Numbered from the stretch's first letter, positions 17,935 through 27,083 are shown. The stretch: 64,000 nt of DNA from Streptomyces sp. NBC_01478 (GCF_036227225.1 NZ_CP109444.1:2833501-2897500); one strand, 5' to 3'. A program made the numbers and translations. The notes: generated from the letters alone by a model not told the origin.

Positions 17935-18741
17935 TCAGGCCGCGCCGGTGAACACCGGTAGGTAGCCGCCGGACTGGCCGCCCGCGGTCGGGTGGTACGA
18001 CTCGGTGATGCTCAGCAGGTTGAGGCTGTGCAGCCAGGAGCTGCCGGAGCAGATCTCGTGGCCGGTGAACGGGGTGCGTACGTCGGCGAAGGTGAAGCCG
18101 TGGTCGGCGGCGCGCTTGGCGAGGGCGGCGTCGAGGTAGTCGGCCGCGCCGTTGATGGCGGAGCGCTTGGTCGCGGAGAGGCCGAGGCAGGTGGTGCCGA
18201 GTTTGTAGAAGCGCGGGTAGCCGAGCACGACCACGTGCGCGGCGGGGGCTTTGGCGCTGATCGTCGAGTAGACCTTGTCGAGGAGGCCGGGGAGCGTCGA
18301 GTCGACGTACGCCTTCGCGGTGGCGATCCGGGTGAGGCAGGAGCTGTCGGACTGCAGGACGCAGGTCGTCATGACGTCGGTGAAGCCGGCGTCGTTGCCG
18401 CCGACGCTGATCGAGACGAGGCCGGTGGAGGCGCTGAGGGTGCCGAGCTGGTTGGCGAGAACATCACCCGTACGAGCGCCCGAGCAGGCCTTGAAGTCGA
18501 ACGTCGAGGGTGAATGCGCGGCCGCCCAGAGGTAGGGGTAGGCCTTGGTGCTGCGGTCGCAGGACCCGCTGGAGCTGATCTTGCTGCCCGAGCCGACCCC
18601 GGAGGAGTAGGAGTCGCCGAGGGCCACATAGCCGCCGGCGGCGGCGACTTGGGACGCCTGCGCCGTCATCGCCCCGGTGAGGGCGAGGCCGGCGGCGAGG
18701 AGGAGCGAGGTCACGTATGCCGTAAATCGGGAACGTCTCAT
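17935..18741 (-). CDS. secreted SGNH/GDSL lipase-esterase
   Basis: A 268-residue secreted hydrolase with a Tat/Sec-like signal to about residue 30. It has block I GDSYSSGVG (nucleophile Ser), the Gly block, VGGNDAGF (Asn), and the C-terminal Asp/His region near ITESYHP. This matches Streptomyces GDSL lipases such as that of S. rimosus. The ATG at 18741 is chosen over an upstream frame because GGGAGG lies 6 nt upstream. It is convergent with the kinase gene with a 4-nt gap. Confidence 0.92.
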   Translation of the reverse strand: MRRSRFTAYVTSLLLAAGLALTGAMTAQASQVAAAGGYVALGDSYSSGVGSGSKISSSGSCDRSTKAYPYLWAAAHSPSTFDFKACSGARTGDVLANQLGTLSASTGLVSISVGGNDAGFTDVMTTCVLQSDSSCLTRIATAKAYVDSTLPGLLDKVYSTISAKAPAAHVVVLGYPRFYKLGTTCLGLSATKRSAINGAADYLDAALAKRAADHGFTFADVRTPFTGHEICSGSSWLHSLNLLSITESYHPTAGGQSGGYLPVFTGAA

Positions 18742-18882
18742 GGAACCTCCCTTAGCAGGATCTCTGCCACAACTGTCGTACCAACTACGCGCATTGCCGG
18801 GAAGTGTGCATGCCAATGAAGAGGCTGACGGAGTGATTGATTACGTGCTCATGACAGCTCTGTGACAGGCCGTCAACTCCCT

Positions 18883-18899
18883 TGAACCACACCGGTTCA
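18883..18899. promoter_or_regulatory. palindrome in subtilase promoter region
   Basis: TGAACC-ACACC-GGTTCA is a perfect 6-5-6 inverted repeat, 129 nt before the protease start in the divergent gap with the GDSL gene. It could be an operator; the cognate protein is unknown. Confidence 0.4.
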
Positions 18900-19027
18900 T
18901 GACCCAGGCTTTGCTCAGCCTTGGTGCGGAACGCAACGCTCCAGGGTTGTGCGCGCGACAGCGTGCGCACCCCCACAGTCGCGCGCCGGACCCGGGCGCG
19001 CGCCGCCTGGAGGAGGACTCCCTCGTA

Positions 19028-20236
19028 ATGGCACTCCTGCGTAGCAAGAAGCTCCGGCTGGCCGCGATAACCGGCGCGGCCACGGCCGCTCTCGTCGGCG
19101 GGCTCACCGCACTCCCCGCCCAGGCCGCCCCGGCCACGGGCACGGTACTGGCCGCCGGCTCCCCCACAGCCGTCGACGGCAGCTACATCGTCACCCTCAA
19201 GAAGAGCGCCGGCCTCAAAGCGTCCTCGGCCGCGGGCAAGGGACTGGTCAAGGAGTACGGCGGCACGGTCCAGAAGACCTTCGGCACGGTGCTGAACGGC
19301 TACACGGCGAGCCTCTCCGCGACCGAGGCCGCGAGACTCGCCGCCGATCCGGCCGTCGCCGCGGTGGAGCAGAACCAGCGCGTCCACCTGACCGACACCA
19401 CGCAGTCCAGCGCGCCCTGGGGCCTGGACCGCATCGACCAGGCCGCGTTGCCGCTCTCGGGGACGTACACCTACCCGGACAGCGCGGGCAGCGGCGTGAC
19501 CGTGTACGTCATCGACACCGGGGTGCGGATCACCCACACCCAGATCAGCGGTCGTGCCGCGTACGGCTACGACGCGGTCGACGGCGACACCACCGCCTCC
19601 GACGGCAACGGCCACGGCACCCATGTGGCCACGACGATCGCCGGCTCGACGTACGGCGTCGCCAAGAAGGCGAACATCGTGGCGGTCCGGGTGCTCGACA
19701 ACAGCGGTTCGGGTACGACGGCCGGTGTGATCGCGGGCATCGACTGGGTGACCTCGAACCACACCACCCCGGCGGTCGCCAACATGTCGCTCGGCGGCGG
19801 CGCTTCGACCACGCTCGACACCGCGGTCGCCAACTCCATCTCCAGCGGGGTGACTTACGCGATCGCGGCGGGCAACAGCGCGGCCAACGCCTCCTCGTAC
19901 TCCCCCGCCCGGGTCGCCACGGCGATCACGGTCGGCGCCACCACCAGCACGGACGCCAAGGCCAGTTACTCCAACTACGGTTCGGTGCTGGACATCTTCG
20001 CGCCCGGCTCCTCGATCCTGGCGGGCTACAACACCAGTGACACCGCCACCGCCACCCTGTCGGGCACCTCGATGGCGACCCCGCACGTGGCGGGCGCCGC
20101 CGCCGTCTATCTCGCGGGCCACACCTCGTCCACGCCCGCCCAGGTCGCCACGGCCCTGGTGAACGGCGCCACTTCGGGTGTCGTGACCAGCGCGGGCACC
20201 GGGTCGCCGAACAAGCTGCTGAAGATCGTCCCGTAA
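19028..20236 (+). CDS. secreted subtilisin-family (S8) serine protease
   Basis: A 402-residue pre-pro-protease. A signal peptide (to about residue 33) precedes an I9-type inhibitor prodomain (about 45-120). The S8 catalytic triad is intact: Asp in YVIDTGV, His in GHGTHVAT, Ser in SGTSMATPH. The length and order are those of aqualysin/proteinase K relatives. The ATG at 19028 is chosen because the signal peptide begins here and GGAGGA lies upstream. The gene is followed by a very strong terminator. Confidence 0.95.
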   Translation: MALLRSKKLRLAAITGAATAALVGGLTALPAQAAPATGTVLAAGSPTAVDGSYIVTLKKSAGLKASSAAGKGLVKEYGGTVQKTFGTVLNGYTASLSATEAARLAADPAVAAVEQNQRVHLTDTTQSSAPWGLDRIDQAALPLSGTYTYPDSAGSGVTVYVIDTGVRITHTQISGRAAYGYDAVDGDTTASDGNGHGTHVATTIAGSTYGVAKKANIVAVRVLDNSGSGTTAGVIAGIDWVTSNHTTPAVANMSLGGGASTTLDTAVANSISSGVTYAIAAGNSAANASSYSPARVATAITVGATTSTDAKASYSNYGSVLDIFAPGSSILAGYNTSDTATATLSGTSMATPHVAGAAAVYLAGHTSSTPAQVATALVNGATSGVVTSAGTGSPNKLLKIVP

Positions 20237-20264
20237 CGCTCACCCGCCCCACCCGAACGACCGT

Positions 20265-20302
20265 TTCCCCGGAGGCAGCAGGCGCCTCCGGGGAACGTTT
20301 TT
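20265..20302 (+). terminator. rho-independent terminator of subtilase gene
   Basis: Perfect 12-bp arms (TTCCCCGGAGGC and complement), a 7-nt loop, then CG and five T residues. Confidence 0.9.
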
Positions 20303-20474
20303 ACGGAGATGCCCGAGAACAGCCGCCGCCGGCACCGAGCGGGCGCGACCAGGACCAAGGAGATACACGGCCGACACGGAGCGGACACATCGGGTGGACC
20401 GGGCGGAGCCGACACTCGGGGGCGCACTGCGGAAAGCGGGTGCACACGGCGTCGTCGTGCCGGATCATGGCCCC

Positions 20475-21569
20475 ATGTCCGCTAACCCGCACGACGCGCT
20501 GCCGATCCGGCTCAACGTCGACGACTCCGACTCCCCGTCCGATGTCGTCGACGCGCTGTTCCTCGGCCGCTTCGCGACGGGCGAGCAGCCGTACTCGCAC
20601 GCGGCGAACATCGACCGCGTACGGTCCGGGGCGACCCTGCTCCCGCCGGGCGCCCGCGTGCTGCGCGCCGCCCGCGACGACGACCGCAGCGCGACGCTGG
20701 CCGAGGGCGACGGCTGGACCCTGCTGATCTCCCGCTGGAACCGGGGCGCCGACGTCACGGTCACGGCGACCAGCGAGGAACTCGCCGAGAAGGTCCTGGA
20801 GCAGGCGACCGACGGCGCGGCCGACGAACCCGAACCGCAGCCGGAGAACGTGACGATGGGGTTCTGGTACGTCTCCCCCCGGCGCGGTCCGCACCGTACG
20901 ACCCGGCAGATCTCGGCGGGTACGTGGGACGAGGTGCGCCCCAACTACACGGGCCCGGTGGCGGAGGCGATGGACAGCCTGATGAAGACGACGCCGGAGG
21001 ACATCGCGGGCCGGCTGCTGTTGCTGCACGGACCGCCGGGCACCGGCAAGACCTCGGCGCTGCGCACGCTGGCCCGTTCCTGGCGGGACTGGTGTCAGGT
21101 GGACTGCGTACTGGACCCGGAGCGGCTGTTCAACGATGTCGGCTATCTGATGGACATCGCGATCGGCGAGGACGACACGACGGGGAAGGGGCGTTGGCGG
21201 CTCCTTCTCCTCGAGGACTGCGACGAGTTGATCCGCGGCGAGGCGAAGCACACGGCGGGCCAGGCCCTCTCCCGTCTGCTGAACCTGACGGACGGCCTGC
21301 TCGGCCAGGGCCGCAACGTGCTGGTGGGCGTCACCACCAACGAGGACCTGGAGCGTCTCCACCCCGCCGTGGTCCGCCCCGGCCGCTGTCTGGCCCGTAT
21401 CGAGGTGGGCGCGCTCACCCGCAAGGAGGCGGTGAACTGGCTCGGCACGGAGGAGGGCGTCGGCCGCGAGGGCGCGACCCTGGCGGAGCTGTACGCACTG
21501 CGCCGGGGCACCCAGCCGACGTCGGTACCGGACCAGCGGGAGGGGGCGGACGCGGGGTTGTACTTGTAG
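20475..21569 (+). CDS. DUF5925/AAA ATPase
   Basis: A 364-residue protein. The N-terminal half (about 1-170) matches DUF5925-type proteins; the C-terminal half is an AAA domain with Walker A HGPPGTGKTS and Walker B LLLLEDCDELI and a sensor region near VGVTTNEDL. AAA proteins remodel protein partners; the partner is unknown. The ATG at 20475 is used rather than an upstream start, because the DUF domain opens here (MSANPHDALPIRL). The gene is monocistronic, with terminators on both sides. Confidence 0.85.
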   Translation: MSANPHDALPIRLNVDDSDSPSDVVDALFLGRFATGEQPYSHAANIDRVRSGATLLPPGARVLRAARDDDRSATLAEGDGWTLLISRWNRGADVTVTATSEELAEKVLEQATDGAADEPEPQPENVTMGFWYVSPRRGPHRTTRQISAGTWDEVRPNYTGPVAEAMDSLMKTTPEDIAGRLLLLHGPPGTGKTSALRTLARSWRDWCQVDCVLDPERLFNDVGYLMDIAIGEDDTTGKGRWRLLLLEDCDELIRGEAKHTAGQALSRLLNLTDGLLGQGRNVLVGVTTNEDLERLHPAVVRPGRCLARIEVGALTRKEAVNWLGTEEGVGREGATLAELYALRRGTQPTSVPDQREGADAGLYL

Positions 21570-21630
21570 GCACCGCCCGTACTTCCGCTGGTCTTTTGTC
21601 TCCGCCGCAACGGCGGATCACGGCGGTGCC
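21569..21630. terminator. nested bidirectional terminator
   Basis: Outer arms GGCACCGCC and GGCGGTGCC enclose an inner hairpin TCCGCCG-CAA-CGGCGGA (21601-21617). It sits between the convergent ATPase and GntR genes. Confidence 0.7.
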
Positions 21631-21639
21631 GAACTCCCC

Positions 21640-22011
21640 TCAGCCCTCCCCGTAGGCCGCCCGCAGGGCATCCCGCACGGCCGCCACCGCATCCCCCTCC
21701 GTAAGCCCCAGCCGCCGAACCTTCTCGGCATAGGCCTGCGCGGCCAACGACGCCTCACGCTCAGCCGCCGAGCCCGCGGCAGCGACCAGCGTTCCGTTGC
21801 GGCCCCGCGTCTCGATCACCCCGTCCGCCTCCAGGGCCCGGTACGCCTTGGCGACGGTGTTGGCGGCGAGGCCCAGCGACTCGGCCAGCCCCCGTACCGT
21901 GGGCAGCCGGTAGCCGACCGGCAGGGCTCCGGACCGGGCCTGCTCCGAGATCTGGGCGCGGATCTGCTCGTAGGGCGCGGCGCTGTCATCGATGTGGATC
22001 TTCAGGGTCAC
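21640..22011 (-). CDS. GntR-family regulator, YtrA subfamily
   Basis: A 123-residue short GntR regulator: a winged helix (about residues 10-75, LPTVRGLAESLGLAANTVAKAY) plus a short dimerisation tail, as in YtrA. The GTG at 22011 (MTLKIHIDDSAAPYEQI) is chosen because the family starts at this motif. YtrA members usually control a linked ABC transporter, but none is adjacent. It is divergent from a GNAT gene. Confidence 0.9.
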   Translation of the reverse strand: MTLKIHIDDSAAPYEQIRAQISEQARSGALPVGYRLPTVRGLAESLGLAANTVAKAYRALEADGVIETRGRNGTLVAAAGSAAEREASLAAQAYAEKVRRLGLTEGDAVAAVRDALRAAYGEG

Positions 22012-22097
22012 GGCCCGATTCTCCCGCACCCGGCGGCGAACGCACCCCCGGAAAATGAGAGGCACTCCGGCACGGCCGCGACGTAGCGTGCGACTCC

Positions 22098-23027
22098 ATG
22101 ACCGTGATCGTGCGCGACCTTCGCCCCGCCGTCCGAGCGGACCTGGACGGCTTCGTCCAGGTCCGCCGCCTCGTCCTCCCCTTCATGGTGTTCACCCCGG
22201 AGTCCGTCGTCTTCGACATCGCCCACGCCCATCCGGAGGCCGCGCTGCGCAGGCTGCTCGCGGAGGAGGACGGCGAGATCATCGGCACGGCCCAGGTGGG
22301 CATCGCCTACGACAGCCCGGAGCCGGGCCAGGGCTTCGTCAACGTGCATGTGCGCCCGGGGCACACCCGCCGGGGCGCGGGCGGGCTCCTGGTCCGCACC
22401 GCCGAGGAACACCTGGCCGCCGCGGGCGCCACCCGGCTCCACTCCTGGGTCCTGGACGACCCGGCCAACCGCGCCTTCGCCGAGCGCTTCGGCTATACGG
22501 CGAGCCGTTCCGCGCGCTTCCTGCGGCTGGACCTGGCGCACGGCACGCTGCCTCCGCTCCAGGACCCGCCGCCGGACGTGGAGATCCGCCCGGGCTCGGC
22601 CTTCTCCGACGACCCGCGCCCCCTGTTCGCCCTGGACTCGGAGGCGACGCTGGACGAACCCAGCGACATCGACACCGAGTTCACCGACTACGAGGCCTGG
22701 CTGGACGAGACCTGGCGACACCCCCTGTTCAGCGCCGAGTTGACGTCCGTGGCCGTCGTCGACGGACGCCCGGCGGCCTTCAGCGCGGTCCGCGCGGACG
22801 GCAGCACGCGTTACTTCACGGCCATGACCGGCACCGCCCGCGCCCACCGCGGCCGGGGCCTCGCCAAGCTCGCCAAGAACGACTCACTGCACCGCGCCCG
22901 CGCCGCCGGATACGCGGATGCGTTCACGGGCAACGACACCGGCAACGCGCCGATGCTCGCGATCAACACATGGCTCGGCTACGAAATCTGCGCCGCGGAG
23001 GTGCGCTATGTCCGTGAACTCACCTGA
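22098..23027 (+). CDS. tandem-domain GNAT acetyltransferase
   Basis: A 309-residue protein with two GNAT folds. The first (about 1-150) has the acetyl-CoA loop region VRPGHTRRGAGGLL. The second (about 160-309) has HRGRGLAKLAKNDSL. Two-domain GNATs in actinobacteria often modify small molecules. Substrate unknown. The next gene starts inside its last codons (20-nt overlap), so the two are translationally coupled. Confidence 0.88.
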   Translation: MTVIVRDLRPAVRADLDGFVQVRRLVLPFMVFTPESVVFDIAHAHPEAALRRLLAEEDGEIIGTAQVGIAYDSPEPGQGFVNVHVRPGHTRRGAGGLLVRTAEEHLAAAGATRLHSWVLDDPANRAFAERFGYTASRSARFLRLDLAHGTLPPLQDPPPDVEIRPGSAFSDDPRPLFALDSEATLDEPSDIDTEFTDYEAWLDETWRHPLFSAELTSVAVVDGRPAAFSAVRADGSTRYFTAMTGTARAHRGRGLAKLAKNDSLHRARAAGYADAFTGNDTGNAPMLAINTWLGYEICAAEVRYVRELT

Positions 23028-23508
23028 TCCCACCCCCCAGTTGGACGTCGTCCTCCTCAAGGCGGGCCGTACGAAGATCCGTTACGCGGCGGAGCTGCTC
23101 TTCGACGACGGCGTCCGCCTCGCCGTCCGCGCCCCGTGGTCCGGTGCCGACGTCCGCGACTTCGGCTTCGTGCGGTTCGAGCCCGGTGACGTGTTCACCG
23201 AGTACTACTGGCGGGACCGCTGGTACGCGGTGAAGGAAGTCCGGGACGGCGCCGGGGAGTTGAAGGGCTGGTACTGCGACATCACCCGCCCCGCCGCGCT
23301 CTCCGGTACCGAACTCGTCGTAGAAGACCTCGATCTGGACCTGTGGCGCTCCGCGGACGGCACGGACGTGCGGCGCCTGGACGAGGACGAGTTCGCGGAG
23401 AGCGGGCTGGCCGAGTCGGACCCCATGGCCGCGGCGGCGGCCGTGGCGGCGCTCGACGAGCTGGAGGGGCTGGCCCGTGAAGGCGGCTTCGACGCGCTGC
23501 TCGCGTGA
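23008..23508 (+). CDS. DUF402 nucleotide phosphatase-like protein
   Basis: A 166-residue DUF402 protein, a family that includes the nucleoside tri-/diphosphatase NTDP and FomD, which hydrolyse nucleotides. The core GDVFTEYYWRDRWYAVKEV and GWYCDITRPA segments are typical, and acidic residues of the metal site are present (LVVEDLDLDLW). The ATG at 23008 overlaps the GNAT gene. The C-terminus is Ala/Glu-rich. The true substrate cannot be read from the sequence. Confidence 0.85.
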   Translation: MSVNSPDPTPQLDVVLLKAGRTKIRYAAELLFDDGVRLAVRAPWSGADVRDFGFVRFEPGDVFTEYYWRDRWYAVKEVRDGAGELKGWYCDITRPAALSGTELVVEDLDLDLWRSADGTDVRRLDEDEFAESGLAESDPMAAAAAVAALDELEGLAREGGFDALLA

Positions 23509-23523
23509 CGCTCGGCTCACTGC

Positions 23524-23574
23524 CGGTGTGACGGCGGGCGGGCCGGGTCACGGTATGACGGCGGGCGGGCCGGG
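23524..23574. repeat. 27-nt direct repeat in convergent gap
   Basis: A 24-nt GC-rich unit, CGGTGTGACGGCGGGCG and the next seven bases, occurs twice with a 27-nt period and one mismatch. It sits between the convergent DUF402 and methyltransferase genes. Confidence 0.85.
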
Positions 23575-23575
23575 C

Positions 23576-24187
23576 TTACGGCACGGCCACCACCGCGTAC
23601 CGCTCGTCGGCCACGGCCCCGCCCCACAGCAGCGGGTCCTCGGACAGCCGCTCCACGCGCACGTGCCCGGTGGCGGCGGGTATCAGGGGTGCCAGGAGGC
23701 CGGTGAGGCGGTCGGCGGGGATGCCGACCGGGCCGACCGTCCCCCAGCGGCCCTCGATCAGCACGAGCCGGCCGCCGGGGCGGAGCAGATCGCACCAGTG
23801 CCGCAGGACCCGGGCGGGGTCGGGCAGCGTCCACAGCACATGCCGGACGAGGACGACGTCGAAGCGCTGCTCGCCCACCGGTGGGGCCGCCGCGTCACCG
23901 ATGAGAAACGCCGCGTCACGGCCGGCCAGCTTCGCGCGGGCGAGGTCGATCATCGCCGGGGAGAGGTCGACGCCGGTGACCCGGTGCCCCTGCTCGGCCG
24001 CGAGGAGCGACAGGGTGCCGGTGCCGCAGCCGAGGTCGAGGACGTCGGCCGCGCCGGCGGGCAGCCAGGCGCGCAGCCGGTCGGCCCAGGCCCGGCGGAT
24101 CTCCGGGTCGCGCAGGCCGTGATCAGGCTCTTCGTCGAAGGTGGCGGCCTGCGCATCCCAGTCGAAGTTCGCTACAGGTTCACTCAT
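23576..24187 (-). CDS. class I SAM-dependent methyltransferase
   Basis: A 203-residue Rossmann-fold methyltransferase. Motif I is VLDLGCGTGTLSLLAA, and motif II acid is in VTGVDLSPAMIDLA. Family length is normal. ATG 24187 (MSEPVANFDWDAQA) is chosen because the conserved region begins here; a start 51 nt upstream is possible. Substrate unknown. Confidence 0.88.
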   Translation of the reverse strand: MSEPVANFDWDAQAATFDEEPDHGLRDPEIRRAWADRLRAWLPAGAADVLDLGCGTGTLSLLAAEQGHRVTGVDLSPAMIDLARAKLAGRDAAFLIGDAAAPPVGEQRFDVVLVRHVLWTLPDPARVLRHWCDLLRPGGRLVLIEGRWGTVGPVGIPADRLTGLLAPLIPAATGHVRVERLSEDPLLWGGAVADERYAVVAVP

Positions 24188-24323
24188 GCGCCAAGCGTGA
24201 CACCCACCACTGACAGTCGAATTCGTGACAGCCGCCACAGACAGACCCGCGCCGATGAGTCACCCTCCCGGGAACGGTCCACCTCGTGAGAACACGGACC
24301 CGGGTGGACACAAGGAGGCAGCC

Positions 24324-24458
24324 ATGCGCCGCGTGACCGTGCAGAAGCCCCTGAAGAAGTCGGACACCCGCCGCGTGCGGGACGAGCCCGACGAGCGCCC
24401 CACCGAGCGCCCCGAGGTCCGAAAGGACATCGCCCGCACCTGGTGGCCGGACGGCTGA
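24324..24458 (+). CDS. 44-residue basic/acidic small protein
   Basis: A 44-residue hydrophilic protein (MRRVTVQKPLKK start, ARTWWPDG end) with no known domain. It has a perfect Shine-Dalgarno AAGGAGG 5 nt before the ATG, which makes it a real gene despite its size. It lies in the divergent gap after the methyltransferase gene and ends 17 nt before the convergent GNAT gene. Function unknown. Confidence 0.75.
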   Translation: MRRVTVQKPLKKSDTRRVRDEPDERPTERPEVRKDIARTWWPDG

Positions 24459-24475
24459 GCCCGGTCCGGCACCGG

Positions 24476-24928
24476 TCAGTCGAGCCGCTTCCGGTAGTGG
24501 ACGCGGTCGTACGGCCCGTCCGTGCGCCGCGCGACGACCTCGTACCCGAACTTCGGGTAGATCTCCTGGTTCTCCGACATCAGCGCGTTCGTGTAGAGCC
24601 TGACTTCCGGCAGCCCGAGCGCACGCGCGCGTGCGTCCACGAAGTCCAGGAGCAGTCGCCCGACGCCCCTGCCGTGTGCCTCGGGGTGGACGGCGATGCT
24701 GTCGAGAAACAGGTGATCGTCGCGCTCCTCGATCACCACGAGTCCGATCACGGGGTCGCCCGTCACGAACACCCGCCCGGCGGCAACATTCGCCATGTGG
24801 TCCGCCTCCATGGGCTGCGGCACCACACCGATGCGCGCGATGTAGTGGCGGTACGCCATGTCGGTCACACCCTTGACGGCGGGCACGTCGGTGGCGACGG
24901 CCGCGCGAACCTCTTCCGGCCCGCTCAT
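24476..24928 (-). CDS. GNAT acetyltransferase
   Basis: A 150-residue single-domain GNAT protein. The acetyl-CoA loop is HPEAHGRGVGRLLLDF, preceded by the beta-strand LFLDSIAV. The C-terminal strand YPKFGYEVVARR is typical. The ATG at 24928 fits GGAGAGG upstream; a GTG 9 nt earlier abuts that site and is less likely. Substrate unknown. Confidence 0.9.
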   Translation of the reverse strand: MSGPEEVRAAVATDVPAVKGVTDMAYRHYIARIGVVPQPMEADHMANVAAGRVFVTGDPVIGLVVIEERDDHLFLDSIAVHPEAHGRGVGRLLLDFVDARARALGLPEVRLYTNALMSENQEIYPKFGYEVVARRTDGPYDRVHYRKRLD

Positions 24929-25120
24929 CCTCAACACCTCTCCGGGCTCCCCGAGCCGTCCCTCCCTGAGCCCTCGGTTAGCCCTGCCTTAACACCACCA
25001 TAAGGATCTCCCTCTCCCCTCCCCAGCAGGCGATTTCGCGGTTTCCAGGGGCTAGCTTCTGATCACCCCCACGGGATCTGTCCCCCGCACCGCGAACCGT
25101 CCGAGGAGTTGGAGTCCGTC

Positions 25121-26158
25121 ATGCCCGCACGCCGCAAGGCCGCCGCTGTCGCCGCCCTCGGTCTGACCCCTCTCGCGCTGACCGCGCTCGCCGCGGCGCC
25201 CGCGGCGGCGCACGGTTCGATGGGGAACCCGGTCAGCCGGGTCGCGCAGTGCTACGCGGAGGGGCCGGAGAACCCGAGGTCTGCCGCGTGCAAGGCGGTG
25301 GTCGCGGCCGGTGGCACACAGGCGCTCTACGACTGGAACGGCATCCGGATCGGCGACGCGAACGGACAGCATCAGACGCTGATCCCGGACGGCAAGCTGT
25401 GCAGCGCGAACAACGAGGAGTTCAAGGGCCTCGACCTGGCCCGCACCGACTGGCCGGCGACCGACGTGAGCAGCGGCCCGTACACCTTCAAGTACCGCGT
25501 GACCGCCCCGCACAAAGGCACCTTCAAGGTGTACGTCACCAAGTCCGGCTACGACCCCGCGCAGCCGCTCGCCTGGGCGGACCTGGACCTGGAGCACCCG
25601 GTCGCGACCTCCACCGACCCGGTCGCCGCGGGCGGCTTCTACACCTTCTCCGGCACCCTTCCGCAGCGCTCCGGCAAGCAGCTCCTGTACGCGATCTGGC
25701 AGCGCTCGGACAGCCCGGAGGCGTTCTACTCCTGCTCGGACGTCAGCTTCGGCGGAAGCAGCGGTGGCAGTGGCGGCAGCAACAGCGGTGGTACGGCGGG
25801 CAGTTCGACGCCGACGCCCGCCCCGGCCACTCCCGCCACTCCCGCGCCCACCGCCTCCGCCCCGTCCAACCAGCAGATCGCGGCCGGTGCCGACAAGTCG
25901 ACCGTCGAGCACCACGGCCACGGGGACGCGGACGCGAGCACCTCGGCGGAGCCGGTCGCCGCGAAGGATCAGGCCACCGCCGAGGCCAACGAACCGCAGA
26001 CGGCGGGCAGTTCACGCGATCTCGCCGAGACCGGGGCCAACGACAGCTCGCCGTATCTCGTCATCGGCGGCGCGGCCTCCCTGGCACTCGGCGCGACAGC
26101 CCTGTTCGCCTCGGTCCGCCGTCGCGCGACCAACGGCGGTGGACGGCACGGCCGTTAG
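25121..26158 (+). CDS. AA10 lytic polysaccharide monooxygenase with LAxTG cell-wall anchor
   Basis: A 345-residue secreted copper enzyme that oxidatively cleaves chitin or cellulose. The signal peptide ends at residue 30, leaving His31 (HGSMGNP) as the mature N-terminus, half of the copper 'histidine brace'. The AA10 domain spans about 31-210. A Gly/Ser then Thr/Pro-rich linker leads to LAETG (301-305), a membrane helix and an Arg-rich tail: the class E sortase signal. The protein is therefore probably linked to the cell wall. GGAG precedes the ATG by 6 nt. Confidence 0.92.
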   Translation: MPARRKAAAVAALGLTPLALTALAAAPAAAHGSMGNPVSRVAQCYAEGPENPRSAACKAVVAAGGTQALYDWNGIRIGDANGQHQTLIPDGKLCSANNEEFKGLDLARTDWPATDVSSGPYTFKYRVTAPHKGTFKVYVTKSGYDPAQPLAWADLDLEHPVATSTDPVAAGGFYTFSGTLPQRSGKQLLYAIWQRSDSPEAFYSCSDVSFGGSSGGSGGSNSGGTAGSSTPTPAPATPATPAPTASAPSNQQIAAGADKSTVEHHGHGDADASTSAEPVAAKDQATAEANEPQTAGSSRDLAETGANDSSPYLVIGGAASLALGATALFASVRRRATNGGGRHGR

Positions 26159-26174
26159 GACGGCTGTGCAGGGG

Positions 26175-26213
26175 GCGGGGCCTGTCCGGCGGCTCAGGTC
26201 GGACAGGCCCCGC
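26175..26213. terminator. bidirectional terminator
   Basis: Perfect 14-bp arms (GCGGGGCCTGTCCG and complement) with an 11-nt loop, between the convergent LPMO and lipase genes. Confidence 0.85.
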
Positions 26214-26222
26214 GGTGTGCCA

Positions 26223-27083
26223 TCAGCTCAGTGCCGACAGGCAGTTGGTGGTGGTGGCGTGCGCGGGGTCGAGGGCGTTGGCGACTTCGTGGAAGGCGAT
26301 CCGGTCCGTCAGCCCGAGCAGGGCGTGTTCGGAGAGATCGACTGAACACAGGTTCTGGATCAGCACGTTGTGCACGTCGGACCCGCTCAGGAACTGGCTG
26401 CTGTACGGCGTGACCACCTCGTCGTAGCGGGTGGCGATGACCGTGTAGTGGACGCCGGGGACGGTGTCGCCGCCCGCGTTCAGCTTGGCGAGGAAGGCCG
26501 AGCCGGCGATCTGGTCGGCGAGGCCGGGAGCCGCCGCCGAGATCACGTCCTCGGCGCCGGGGAAGTACGGCAGGAGTTTGGTGAGGCCGTCCAGGGTGGT
26601 GCCGTGGTTGTCGGGCGCGATGCCGACGAAGGTGTTCACCTTGGCGGCCCCGCCGAGGAACTTGAGGTAGTAGCGGGGCATCATCCCGCCCTGCGAGTGC
26701 CCGACGAGGTCGGCCTTGGCCGCGCCGGTCGCGGCGAGCACCGTGTCGACGTACGTCTGGAGTTGTTCTGCCGACTTGTCGATGGGGCCGAGGCCGTAGA
26801 CGAGGGGGACGCCGGGGAGTTGGCCGTAGTCGAGGGAGAAGACGCAGTAGCCGCGGGCCACCAGGTACGGCGCGAGGGCCAGCCAGTTGTCGGTGCTGTT
26901 GGCGAAGGTGCCGTGGACGAGGACGACGGGGTGGGGGTGGGTGGCGGAGGGCCGGCAGTCGTAGTCGTTCCAGCCGCTGCTGGACGCGGTCGAGGCCTGG
27001 GCGGTGGCGGCGGGGACGGCGACGACCGCGGCGGTCAGCAGCAGTGCGGTCAGGGGTCTGAGCACTCGTTTCCAGGGCAGCAT
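26223..27083 (-). CDS. secreted triacylglycerol lipase (alpha/beta hydrolase)
   Basis: A 286-residue secreted lipase. A signal peptide (to about residue 30) is followed by the oxyanion-region VVLVHGTFANS, the nucleophile elbow GHSQGG, an Asp in RYDEVVTPY and a His in SEHALL. It matches Streptomyces class-2 lipases. The ribosome site is GGAGAT. It is convergent with the LPMO gene, in a cluster of secreted hydrolases. Confidence 0.93.
   Translation of the reverse strand: MLPWKRVLRPLTALLLTAAVVAVPAATAQASTASSSGWNDYDCRPSATHPHPVVLVHGTFANSTDNWLALAPYLVARGYCVFSLDYGQLPGVPLVYGLGPIDKSAEQLQTYVDTVLAATGAAKADLVGHSQGGMMPRYYLKFLGGAAKVNTFVGIAPDNHGTTLDGLTKLLPYFPGAEDVISAAAPGLADQIAGSAFLAKLNAGGDTVPGVHYTVIATRYDEVVTPYSSQFLSGSDVHNVLIQNLCSVDLSEHALLGLTDRIAFHEVANALDPAHATTTNCLSALS

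Noticed and set aside
18884..18898. SOS box in GAACCACACCGGTTC upstream of the subtilase.
   Set aside because: The arm spacing is 7, not 4, so LexA binding is not expected.
24268..24300. ECF sigma promoter (GGGAAC) before the 44-residue gene.
   Set aside because: The -35-like GGGAAC has no matching -10 at the right distance.
24966..24996. DtxR/IdeR iron box near GGTTAGCCCTGCCTTAAC upstream of the GNAT gene.
   Set aside because: Too many mismatches from TTAGGTTAGGCTAACCTAA and no inverted symmetry.
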